Shown here: positions 8,590 to 16,236 of the stretch, one piece after another
How positions within the stretch are numbered: the first letter of the stretch is position 1
Layout of the letters: the number at the start of each line of letters is the position of its first letter
Assembly: GCF_008801925.2 (NCBI RefSeq)
Contig: NZ_CP062804.1
Coordinates: 310,001-374,000, forward strand
Direction of reading: 5' to 3'
Length of the DNA: 64,000 bases
Source: Cupriavidus basilensis
GTDB lineage: Bacteria; Pseudomonadota; Gammaproteobacteria; Burkholderiales; Burkholderiaceae
Translations under genes and position numbers: made by a program
Notes under the pieces: generated by a model
Databases searched by the model: none
What the model was told of the DNA's origin: nothing
What the model saw: only the letters and a program-made list of their open reading frames with translations

Positions 8590-10305
8590 CTACTGGAATG
8601 AACAGGCCGGATGGCCCAAAGTTGTCCGGCTGTCGCGATCAGCGTCGCGACAATCGGGGACGAGCGTGATCTCGACACGTCGGTTGGCGGCGCGCCCCGC
8701 TTCGGTGTCGTTGGCGGCTTTGGGACGGGTATCGCCATAGCCTTGAATCGCAAACCGGGTCGGTGGCAAGCCTGCCGCGTCGGCCAGCCAGTCACGCACT
8801 GACGCCGCGCGGGCCTCGGAGAGCTTGAGGTTGCTGCGCGGATTGCCGGCGGTGTCGGTGTACCCGGCCACCAGCACGCGCTTGTACGGGTGGGCCTTGA
8901 TCATCTCCAGCGCGCCGATCAGCACGTGATTCGAGCCGGGGTTGAGCGCCGCGCTGCCGCTCTTGAAGAGCGACAGGCTGTCCAGTTCGATGGTTGACGG
9001 CGGCGGTGCCGGCGGTTGATACGCGGCGATCAGGGCATGGAGCGGCGTCAGCAAGCCGGCGCCACGATAGAAACCCAGGCCAAGGCGCAGCGGTACGCCG
9101 GCGCGTGCGTATTGAGCGAGTTCGTCGCGATCGCGCTTGATGGCCTGCAGCGCATCGACACGGGCGGCGTCATGCTCCGGTCCGATGGCGCGATAGCGCG
9201 CCATATCGCCCACGACGCGCGCCACCAGGGCACGGTTCTGCCAGGCGGAAGCCGCCGCCGCGGCGCAGAAGGCCAATGCAAGCCAGGCAAAGGCGTGGGC
9301 AAGGGCGCGCGGCAGCGCTCGCCGCACGGGCTGCAGGGCGATGCCCCGGATCAGGGGATCCGGCAGCGGGTAGCGTACACGGTGGCCGGCCTTGGCGGTG
9401 CGCGTCAGCGCGGTCGCTTGCTCGATGAAGCGGGCATACAGCGAATCCGTGGCGGGGATGCCCTCGGTGGCGGTCACGCCGAAGGCTGCGACGTGGACCT
9501 GACGGCTGCCGCGCTGGTTATCGAGCAGCGCGGGGAGCAAGGCGCCGCAGGCCCAGCGCGCCAGGGCATCGAGCCGTGCGGCGCGGTGCATGCGGGCTTC
9601 GCGATCCGCAGGCAGCGCGGCCTGCCCGTATTGCTGGACGAGCGCGGCGATCTGGGCGGGCAGCGTAGCGCCTTGCAGCACCTTGGTGCCGCAGACGCCG
9701 AACCACGGGCAATCTTCCGGGGCACCGTGGCTTCGGGTGGCTTCTTCCGCGTACACGGCGACGCAGACCGGCAGGCTGTAGCCAACCCCACGGCTGGCCT
9801 CGCCAATGGCCGCGCGCCAACGCCGAAGCCCGGCGTTCAGCGCGGCCGCATCGCGGGCCTGGTCGGCGCCAATCAGGTAGGCGACGGCATCCGGGCCTTG
9901 CCCCGCGCGCCAGCGCTTGAGTGCATCAGCCACGTGTGCCAGCCGCGCCGGGTCGTCGACACGTACCCAGATCGCAGCGTCCGTGATTCGGACCAGATCC
10001 TCGCCGAATGCCAGCGGCGGGGCGCCCGATGCATCCCCGATGGCCAACACCAGCGGTGTATTGCGCCGGATACCACGTGGCAGCCCATCCAGCGATGCAT
10101 CGACGGCTTGCAGCACCGCTTGCGAAGCGCTCTGCCGTGCGCGCACCCGCCGCGTGGCAACGAGGATCGCGAGAAGCGCCAGCCCGATCGTGAAGGCCGC
10201 GAGCAGCAGGTTCCATGTCGCCGGCCATGGCGAGCTGAGCGCCAGCCAGGCCAGCGCAAGCGCTGCGATCCAGCCGAAGAGTGTGCGGTAGGGGTAGCCG
10301 GTCAC
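8590..10305 (-). CDS. T6SS-associated membrane protein with IcmF-like N-terminus and OmpA C-terminus
   Basis: The protein probably anchors the T6SS membrane complex to peptidoglycan. I chose the GTG at 10305, which gives 571 residues and follows an AAAAGGG site just after the tssL stop; the frame continues upstream but only over tssL. Two membrane helices lie near residues 8-50, then a large cytoplasmic-type region recalling the IcmF/TssM N-terminal module but with no P-loop, a further helix near residue 330, and a C-terminal OmpA-like domain with the AGYTDTAGNP-(N)-LSEARA-VRDWL and RVEI peptidoglycan-binding pattern. Next to TssL this resembles the TagL-type partner, here as a separate TssM-like protein. 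Confidence 0.85.
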   Translation of the reverse strand: MTGYPYRTLFGWIAALALAWLALSSPWPATWNLLLAAFTIGLALLAILVATRRVRARQSASQAVLQAVDASLDGLPRGIRRNTPLVLAIGDASGAPPLAFGEDLVRITDAAIWVRVDDPARLAHVADALKRWRAGQGPDAVAYLIGADQARDAAALNAGLRRWRAAIGEASRGVGYSLPVCVAVYAEEATRSHGAPEDCPWFGVCGTKVLQGATLPAQIAALVQQYGQAALPADREARMHRAARLDALARWACGALLPALLDNQRGSRQVHVAAFGVTATEGIPATDSLYARFIEQATALTRTAKAGHRVRYPLPDPLIRGIALQPVRRALPRALAHAFAWLALAFCAAAAASAWQNRALVARVVGDMARYRAIGPEHDAARVDALQAIKRDRDELAQYARAGVPLRLGLGFYRGAGLLTPLHALIAAYQPPAPPPSTIELDSLSLFKSGSAALNPGSNHVLIGALEMIKAHPYKRVLVAGYTDTAGNPRSNLKLSEARAASVRDWLADAAGLPPTRFAIQGYGDTRPKAANDTEAGRAANRRVEITLVPDCRDADRDSRTTLGHPACSFQ

Positions 10306-10316
10306 GAATACCCTTT

Positions 10317-10970
10317 TCAGCCAGCGAGCGGCACGATCGCCGCGGCTAGCCACCGGTCCAGCGCGAGGTAGACGAGGCCCGCGCCGACGCAGGAGATCGT
10401 GATCCAGGCGAGCGGCGACAGATGCGCGCACCATCGATGCGCCTTGCCATCCGTCACCAGCACCGGGCCGTCCGCCTTGCGCCATCCGGCACGAGCCAGC
10501 CGCTCATCGATCGCCTGCATCAGCGCGATACGTTCGCTGGCGCCATCCAGCGCAAACCTGCCCTGGAAACCCAGCCCCAATGTCGCGTAGAAAACGATGA
10601 GCAGCGGCAGTACAGGCTTCGCCTCGCCCAGACGCCGCTCGATGCGAGCGATCAGCGCTTGCCCGGCATCGTGGCTCTGGAACTCCCGCACCTGCAGGGG
10701 CTCGCGTTCCCACGCGGCGCGATCGTCGTCGGGCAGCCTGCCCAGCGCGACTTCGTCCAGCAAAGCGCATTGGGCATAGACGGCGTCCTCGACGACGTCG
10801 GCCGGCTGGCCGGCAGCCGAGAGCTCCTCACGCAGGCGAGACACCTGATCGAGGCACGTCGCCTGGAAGGGTTCAAAGCCCATGGGTTTCGTATCGTCAG
10901 CGAGTTCGGTGACGGTCAGGGCCGTGTCGCGCAAGGCGAGCGGCAGCATCGAGGCGGAGAGGGTTGTCAT
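10317..10970 (-). CDS. tssL: T6SS membrane-complex protein TssL (DotU/IcmH family)
   Basis: TssL is a C-tail-anchored inner-membrane protein of the TssJLM complex. The 217 residues show the DotU pattern: VVEDAVYAQCALLDEVAL in the first helical bundle, the LLIVFYATLGLGFQGRF segment, and a single C-terminal helix (about residues 190-210). It carries no fused OmpA domain; that function is supplied by the separate downstream gene. It overlaps tssK by an ATGA motif and is followed by the OmpA-domain gene after about 11 bases. Confidence 0.94.
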   Translation of the reverse strand: MTTLSASMLPLALRDTALTVTELADDTKPMGFEPFQATCLDQVSRLREELSAAGQPADVVEDAVYAQCALLDEVALGRLPDDDRAAWEREPLQVREFQSHDAGQALIARIERRLGEAKPVLPLLIVFYATLGLGFQGRFALDGASERIALMQAIDERLARAGWRKADGPVLVTDGKAHRWCAHLSPLAWITISCVGAGLVYLALDRWLAAAIVPLAG

Positions 10971-12312
10971 GCCGGCAATACCACGAAGAGTTCAAGTGAT
11001 ACGTCCGGCAGCGAAGCGGGAACGTAGAACTGACAGGCCCGCGCAGCCAGCATGCGCTTGAATGCGGGGTGCACGCTGTCGAGCGCGAAATACTGGTTCT
11101 CGATGCGCACGGGGATCGCCGCGGGCAGGCGCGACATCGTCCGCAGCGGGATGCCGGGCAGCGCGGAATTGACGATCTGCTCGACCTCGTCCGGCGCGCC
11201 CGCCTTACACAGACGCGGCAACTGTTCGAGCAGCGCATGGGCGGGAACGCCCGCCTGGACGGACAGGTAGTACTCGGCGCCTTCGACCAGGCGCTCGTCG
11301 AGGATCTTGCCGACCCACACGGTGGGCCGCAAGCGCTCCAGCGTCACCGGCACAACCCGAGACGGGATCACCGTATCGAGGAGGGTGCGAATCAGCGACT
11401 CCAGTTCCGCGAACACAGGCTCCGGTGCGAGGTGGTCGTAAGGCGGGATGGCCTGCAAGGTCTCCTTGGTGGAAAACGTCAGCAGCGACCCGGCCAGACG
11501 CGCGAGGACGCCATAGAGCCGCTCTGGGTGCTGCTGCGGCTCGGCGCACAGGCGTGCCAGCTCCGGCCAGGTACTGTTGACGCTGTGCAGTAGCCAGAAC
11601 AACGCCACATCGGCAACCGCGAAATCGGCAATCTGGTCGGACCGCTCGCGACGGCGCACGGACAGGCTCGCGCTCTTGGCGCTCAGTATCTCGGAGAGCC
11701 GCTTCATGCGCTCGGTGAGCCGGTCGCTTGCCGACAGGAAGAGGCAGGGCGGCACAAAGGCCGGATCGCGCTCGAAGCGCCCCTGGGGCGTGCGCACCAG
11801 CTGAGCGACCGGGCAGGTCACATAATCCACGTGCGATTCGAAATCGAACAGCAGCGCCACCGCATGCCGCTCAACGCTGATCTCCTCCTTGCCTCCCCAT
11901 GCAGGTCGGCGACCTCCAGATACTCGCGTGCAAAGCGGCGCGGGCGGGCCGGCCGTTCCCCGGCCTCGATGCAGTTGCCGCCTTGCGCATCCATCAGCGG
12001 CAGGCCGATCTGCACGATCACGGTGTCGATGTGCGCCGGCACGTCGCGCAGATCGCGTGCGGCGGGCGTGCGGTCCGCCGTCTCGGTGTCGATCACCGTG
12101 CCGTCCGGCAGGCGCAGGGCCAGGGAAGTCACCACCAGACGATGAATGGACAAAGCCTGCTGGTCAAGGGCGACGCGAACAGTACCCCACGGATCGGGGC
12201 TGGCAAGGCGCGCGACGCACTCGTCGGCATACCGGTCCCACAGTGCCTGTTGCTGGAAATGCTGCGGGGTCATGAAAATGCCCTGCGTCCACAGCGGTCT
12301 GGTTATCTTCAT
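10967..12312 (-). pseudogene. tssK: T6SS baseplate protein TssK, split by a one-base frameshift
   Basis: TssK links the baseplate to the membrane complex. The N-terminal part (12312 down to about 11895) begins MKITRPLWTQGIFMTPQHFQ and matches TssK. The rest (about 11890 to 10967) matches TssK in another frame, starting with EEISVERHAVALLFDFE. One extra G within the G run near 11893-11898 (the minus strand reads CATGGGGAGGC) would fuse both parts into a normal protein of about 448 residues. Both halves look well conserved, so this is either a recent mutation or a homopolymer sequencing error. I see no slippery heptamer suggesting programmed frameshifting. The C-terminal half could restart at a GTG near 11860, with AAGGAGGAG upstream, but would lack the N-terminal domain. 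Confidence 0.9.
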
Positions 12313-12431
12313 TGTGATCGGCCGTTACGCGGAAAGGCCCTTTCCGCATGGGAGCGCCGCACGGCGGCTGTCGAGCCAGCGTGCAGCGGCGCTACGTCAT
12401 GTCAGCGCTAATCGAGACTGATCGTGGCCGA

Positions 12432-13979
12432 TCAGTTCTTCGCTTTCGGCATCTGCGACACGAGCGACAGATTGATGTCCATGCCTTCAATCTGGAAATG
12501 CGGCACGATGAAAAGCTTTATGCGGAAGAAGCCCGGGTTGTCCTCGATATCCTCGACGATCACCTTGGCTTCCCGCAACGGATGGGAAGCCTGCAACTCA
12601 TCGCCCGGATCGGTCATCTCGGTCACAAGCGTCTTGACCCAGGTGTTCAGCTCCAGCTCCAGCAGGCGGCGGTCCTTGGTGGTGCCGATGTTCTCGCGCT
12701 GAATCAGCTTCAGGTAGTGGGCAATCCGCGAGAGCAGGAAGATGTACGGCAGGCGCGCATTGACGCGGCTGTTGGCGGTGGCTTCCTTGGTGTCGTACAG
12801 CGCTGGCTTCTGGGCCGAATGGGCGGAGAAAAAGCACGCGAAGTCATGGTTCTTGTAGTAGGACAGGGGAATGAAGCCCAGATTGGCGAACTCGAACTCG
12901 CGCGTTTCCGGGATCAGCACCTCGGTCGGGATCTTGGCCTGGTTGCCCGTGCCCAGGTCATACAGATGGATCGGCAGGTCCTCGACCAGGCCGCCGGCCT
13001 GCGGGCCGCGAATCTGTACGCACCAGCCGTTCTTGATGAAGCTCTGCACCATGTTCGCGGCGAACGCGAACGAGGCATTGGCCCACAGGTAGCGGCTGTG
13101 ATCCGGACCCTTGACCGCTTCGGTGTAATTGAAGGCGCGCACCGGCACGGTTTCCGGCCCATAGGGCAGCCGCGCCAGGAAATTCGGCAGCGTCAGGCCG
13201 ATATAGCGGGCATCGTCCGACTCGCGGAAGCTCTTCCACTTCAAGTACTCGGCACGATCGAAGTAGTTGCCGATGTCGCGGATGCTGGCCACCTCCTCCA
13301 TCGATTCCTTGCCGAAGAAGGCCGGCGAGACGGAGCCGATAAATGGCATATGCGCCGCGGCGGAGACCTTGGAGATATTGCGCAGCAGGGCGATATCCTG
13401 CGGGCCGCGGCCGAACGCGTAGTTCGAGATGATCGAGCCGATCGGCTCGCCCCCCGGCGTGTCGTATTCCTGGATGTAGGTGTGCAGGTACAGGCCGCTC
13501 TGGATGATCTCGGGCGTATCCTCGAAATCCTGGCGCAACGCGTCTTTCGAGGCGTCCAGCACTTCGATCCTGACGTTCTTGCGGAAGTCGGTGCGATCGA
13601 CAAGGAACTTGAGCCCGCGCCACGCCGATTCGATCTGCTGGAACGTCTCGTTGTGCATGATCGCGTCCAGCTGGCGGCTGATCTGCTGGTCAATATGCTC
13701 GATATGGAAATCAAGCAAGCTCTTGTCAAGACGGTCCACCTGCTGCGACGAGTCCCGGATCATCTTCAGGAACACATTCATCGCCTGGGCGACGCGTTCA
13801 TCCAGCGACGATTCGGCGAGCGCGTCGGCGCTCTGGAAAGACTCCACCGGGCGCGTGGCCTTGACCGGTGTCAGGTTGATCTTCTCGCACAGGGACTCGT
13901 AGACACTCTTGCCGGGTGCATCCAGGACCGCGGTGTCTGCTTCGCTATTGGCGCGCGCGGCGATTTCATGCTTTGCCAT
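12432..13979 (-). CDS. tssC: T6SS sheath large subunit TssC
   Basis: TssC (VipB) forms the contractile sheath with TssB. The protein has about 515 residues. An in-frame ATG lies at 13988, but a GAGGA site fits the ATG at 13979 better (9-base spacing). Family features include the middle region WRGLKFLVDRTDFRKNV, the IISNYAFGRGPQDI segment and the C-terminal end with the FFRIKLFIVPHFQIEG motif. The gene is 25 bases downstream of tssB and appears intact. The tssC-tssK gap is about 119 bases, larger than the other gaps in the arm. Confidence 0.96.
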   Translation of the reverse strand: MAKHEIAARANSEADTAVLDAPGKSVYESLCEKINLTPVKATRPVESFQSADALAESSLDERVAQAMNVFLKMIRDSSQQVDRLDKSLLDFHIEHIDQQISRQLDAIMHNETFQQIESAWRGLKFLVDRTDFRKNVRIEVLDASKDALRQDFEDTPEIIQSGLYLHTYIQEYDTPGGEPIGSIISNYAFGRGPQDIALLRNISKVSAAAHMPFIGSVSPAFFGKESMEEVASIRDIGNYFDRAEYLKWKSFRESDDARYIGLTLPNFLARLPYGPETVPVRAFNYTEAVKGPDHSRYLWANASFAFAANMVQSFIKNGWCVQIRGPQAGGLVEDLPIHLYDLGTGNQAKIPTEVLIPETREFEFANLGFIPLSYYKNHDFACFFSAHSAQKPALYDTKEATANSRVNARLPYIFLLSRIAHYLKLIQRENIGTTKDRRLLELELNTWVKTLVTEMTDPGDELQASHPLREAKVIVEDIEDNPGFFRIKLFIVPHFQIEGMDINLSLVSQMPKAKN

Positions 13980-14004
13980 GGGATTCATTCCTCAAGGAAG
14001 ACGT

Positions 14005-14520
14005 TTATTGGGCGGATGGTGAGGCCGGCGCGGCTTCGCCGATCTTCTGCAGATCGGCGCGCAGGCGCTCGGACAAGGCCGGGTCCTTGAGGATCTTTTC
14101 CAGTTCGCGGCGGAACATCGCGTTGTCGAGCAGGTTCGACTTCAGGTCGCGCAGCAGATTACGGGCCGCCATCAGCGCACGCAGCTCGGGCACCTTCCCG
14201 GCGACGACTTCCGGCTTGAAGTCGTCCATCGAGCGGAAGTCCAGGTCAACCGGCAGCTCGGTGCCGTCGCCGACCAGGGTGTTCTCGACGGCGATCCTGG
14301 CCTTCGGGTTGAAGTCGGCGAGGACCGAATTGAAGTTGTTCTTGTTGATGGACACCTTCTCACGCTCGGCGAGCGCCCGCGTGTCCTGACCGTTGCTGTA
14401 GTCGCCCATCACCAGCAGCTTGAGCGGCAGTTCGACCTTCTTCTGCGCGCCACCAGTGTGCAGGTCGAGCTTGATATTGACCCGTGCCTTAGGCACTTCG
14501 TTCTGGAAACTCTCAGCCAT
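14005..14520 (-). CDS. tssB: T6SS sheath small subunit TssB
   Basis: TssB (VipA) pairs with TssC in the sheath. The 171 residues show family motifs: KVELPLKLLVMGDYSNGQD near the N-terminus, the LPVDLDFRSMDDFKPE region and ELRALMAARNLLRDLKSNL. It is the first gene of the minus-strand T6SS arm, preceded by an AAAAAGGAAC ribosome site and by the control region that holds repeat copy 1. Confidence 0.96.
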   Translation of the reverse strand: MAESFQNEVPKARVNIKLDLHTGGAQKKVELPLKLLVMGDYSNGQDTRALAEREKVSINKNNFNSVLADFNPKARIAVENTLVGDGTELPVDLDFRSMDDFKPEVVAGKVPELRALMAARNLLRDLKSNLLDNAMFRRELEKILKDPALSERLRADLQKIGEAAPASPSAQ

Positions 14521-14570
14521 CGTTTGTTCCTTTTTATCTCTGATTTAAACGCTCTTCAGTTCTTGCGGTA

Positions 14571-14720
14571 ACGATCAGTAAGGCAGCCAGTCAGAATTAG
14601 TAGCATGGGGACCCATGCGAGATAAATCGGACAAGTACGAATTTTCTCAAAAATTGTCATATTTTTTGAAAGTCGTAAAAACGACATTTATGGCATTTGA
14701 GAAGCCGCTTAGCGTCATGC
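14571..14720 (+). repeat. 150-bp control-region repeat, copy 1
   Basis: The block aligns with 16051-16200 at a fixed offset of 1480 bases and needs no overall gap. Shared islands include ATTAGTAGCATGG, GATAAAT-GGACAAGTACGA, CATTTATG-CAT and AAGCCG-TTAG. In copy 2 the block leads into vgrG; here it points rightwards at no plus-strand gene, since the next gene is DUF3592 on the minus strand. This suggests a duplicated vgrG control region, or a shared operator kept on both sides of the inserted DUF3592 gene. Confidence 0.8.
14603..14618. promoter_or_regulatory. Palindrome GCATGG-N4-CCATGC, candidate operator (copy 1)
   Basis: A perfect 6-bp inverted repeat with a GGAC centre lies 83 bases upstream of the tssB start. 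The arms are conserved in copy 2 while the centre differs, which suits a dimeric regulator site. The regulator is not identified. Confidence 0.6.
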
Positions 14721-15083
14721 GGAGGTACGTTCGATGGAGGAGGTGCTTCGGGGAACCGGGACGATTCGTACCGGGATCCAAGGATGGAATCGGGTTGCGT
14801 CGTTAGGCAGGCGGTGTCACTGCCAGGGCATTCGCCTGGCCGACATGGCGGGTCGTGAAGGCGAAATCGCGGCGCTGACAGGGAAGCTCTGCAGTCATCG
14901 CACATGGATCGTGTCGAACGAGTGCTGGCGCTGCGCACGGGAATCACGGGAGCGAATGGCGCGGCTGAGGATGCCGGCCACTCAGATCTCCTTGCCTTTC
15001 ACGGCCTCGCGTGGATCCACTTTAACGTTCGTTCGCTGCCCGTCTTGGGTGGATTGCGCCGACCGTTGCCAGTGAGTTGGGAG

Positions 15084-15788
15084 TCAGGTCGCCAGTTGCG
15101 GCAGGAACGACACGTCGACGTGGTAGCGCTTCGGATTCTTCCGATCCAAGAGGACGGTGATGTGTTCGCGCGTCACGTATTCGGTCGGGTCGAACCAGAT
15201 GTTGCCGCTGTAGAAGAGATGGATTTGCGATGTCGCCGGGTCCTGCCACTGCGCCGTGATGCGGTAGGGTGAGCGTCCATTGACCTGTATGCTCTCGTTC
15301 TCTTCGATGCCCTGAACGCGCGCCTGGACCGGCACGCCCTGGGTGCGCAAGTAGGCTTCCCGGCGCGATGAGCGCCGTGCCAGCCCGATCATCGCGGCGC
15401 CGATGGTGAAAAACACCAGGCCGATGCCACCGGTGATCGTGGCCGCCCCCCAAAGGGAGAAGAACGCGTCGGGTGTCGCGTCACTTGGCTTATCCGGTGA
15501 ATACAGTACCGGGACCGTATCGCCGACTGTGTAACGCGGCGGGTTGCTGCCGCTCGACGAACGAAATTCGACGTTCCCACTCGGCGTCTGGAAGCGAATG
15601 ATCGGCCTGTAAGTTGTCGAACCACGGTCGCTCAGTGCATCGAGGGCAACGACGATGCCGTCCGTGCTCACTGCGTTCGACAGGAACGAACGCGTATGCT
15701 GACCGATGGCGCCAGCGCCAAGCAGCAACGCGATACCGATGGCGAGGAAGGTGTACTTGATGATTCCCAGCGTTTTCATGAAGTCCAT
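15084..15788 (-). CDS. DUF3592 membrane protein
   Basis: A membrane protein of about 234 residues. The longer frame starts at 15836, but MDFMKTLGI at 15788 (or the ATG at 15779) gives a normal N-terminal helix. One helix lies near residues 8-30, an extracytoplasmic beta-rich domain follows with RPIIRFQTPSG, PPRYTVGDTVPVLYSPDKP and a second half with RITAQWQDP and VTREHITVLLDRKNPKRYHVD, and a second helix lies near residues 115-140. The YxVGD-VxVLYxPxNP type motif is the DUF3592 hallmark. Function is unknown. It sits between the two control-region repeats and faces leftwards, so it looks like an insertion between the T6SS arms. Confidence 0.8.
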   Translation of the reverse strand: MDFMKTLGIIKYTFLAIGIALLLGAGAIGQHTRSFLSNAVSTDGIVVALDALSDRGSTTYRPIIRFQTPSGNVEFRSSSGSNPPRYTVGDTVPVLYSPDKPSDATPDAFFSLWGAATITGGIGLVFFTIGAAMIGLARRSSRREAYLRTQGVPVQARVQGIEENESIQVNGRSPYRITAQWQDPATSQIHLFYSGNIWFDPTEYVTREHITVLLDRKNPKRYHVDVSFLPQLAT

Positions 15789-16050
15789 TTGATAGAAGCG
15801 CCTGACTTGTTCAAAAGACCGCCGACGCGGCCTCATCAGGTCAGGTGCAGATGGTCTGATTCATCGGTTGGCATCCTATCCTCGGATACGCTGCGCGTTT
15901 CCAGTCGGCATAGCACAGACGCGCCCAGTGTCGCCGAGTCCGGGACCGCCCACGCGATGTTGCGCGTACAGCCACGGTGACTAGTGGCAGATCCCTCGGC
16001 GCCGCGCGAAATCACACAACCGATTTCAACGCTTGCGAACTCTCTCGACA

Positions 16051-16200
16051 ACGATCCGTCAGGCAGGGCACCGCAATTAGTAGCATGGAGAGCCATGCAA
16101 GATAAATAGGACAAGTACGATTTTTCTTGAGAAGTGGCGTTTTGTTCAAATTTGGTGAAAACAGCATTTATGTCATGCTAAAAGCCGTTTAGAGTCTTGC
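16051..16200 (+). repeat. 150-bp control-region repeat, copy 2 (vgrG promoter region)
   Basis: Matches 14571-14720 at a constant 1480-base offset. It ends 37 bases before the vgrG ATG and probably contains the vgrG promoter. The promoter-like pair has an 18-base spacer here against 17 in copy 1. Confidence 0.8.
16083..16098. promoter_or_regulatory. Palindrome GCATGG-N4-CCATGC, candidate operator (copy 2)
   Basis: The same 6-bp arms as at 14603 with a different centre (AGAG), about 140 bases upstream of the vgrG start. Conserved arms with a changed spacer point to selection on a protein binding site. Confidence 0.6.
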
Positions 16201-16236
16201 GTCAGGTTCGATCAAGCTGACAACGGAGCGAAGACC

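Larger units (their letters stand above)
14521..15083. other. Intergenic control region between tssB and the DUF3592 gene
   Basis: No gene is supported in these 563 bases. The left 80 bases should hold the tssB promoter reading leftwards. The middle holds repeat copy 1 (14571-14720), including a palindrome and a rightward promoter-like pair (TTGAAA at 14666, TATGGC at 14689, 17-base spacer). That spacer carries a perfect GTCGT-AAAA-ACGAC inverted repeat. Beyond 14735 I see only weak, unconvincing frames. Confidence 0.6.
15789..16236. other. vgrG upstream region
   Basis: These 448 bases hold no supported gene. The part from 16051 is repeat copy 2, with a palindrome and a promoter-like pair (TTCAAA at 16145, TATGTC at 16169). 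The part from 15840 to 16050 shows no structure I can name. Confidence 0.6.

Noticed and set aside
11880..11905. Programmed ribosomal frameshift as the explanation for split tssK
   Set aside because: No slippery heptamer or downstream pseudoknot is visible, and TssK is not known to use frameshifting; mutation or sequencing error is simpler.
12348..14090. Long plus-strand frame of 580 codons opposite tssC
   Set aside because: tssC on the minus strand is clear, and the frame has the composition of an antisense shadow.
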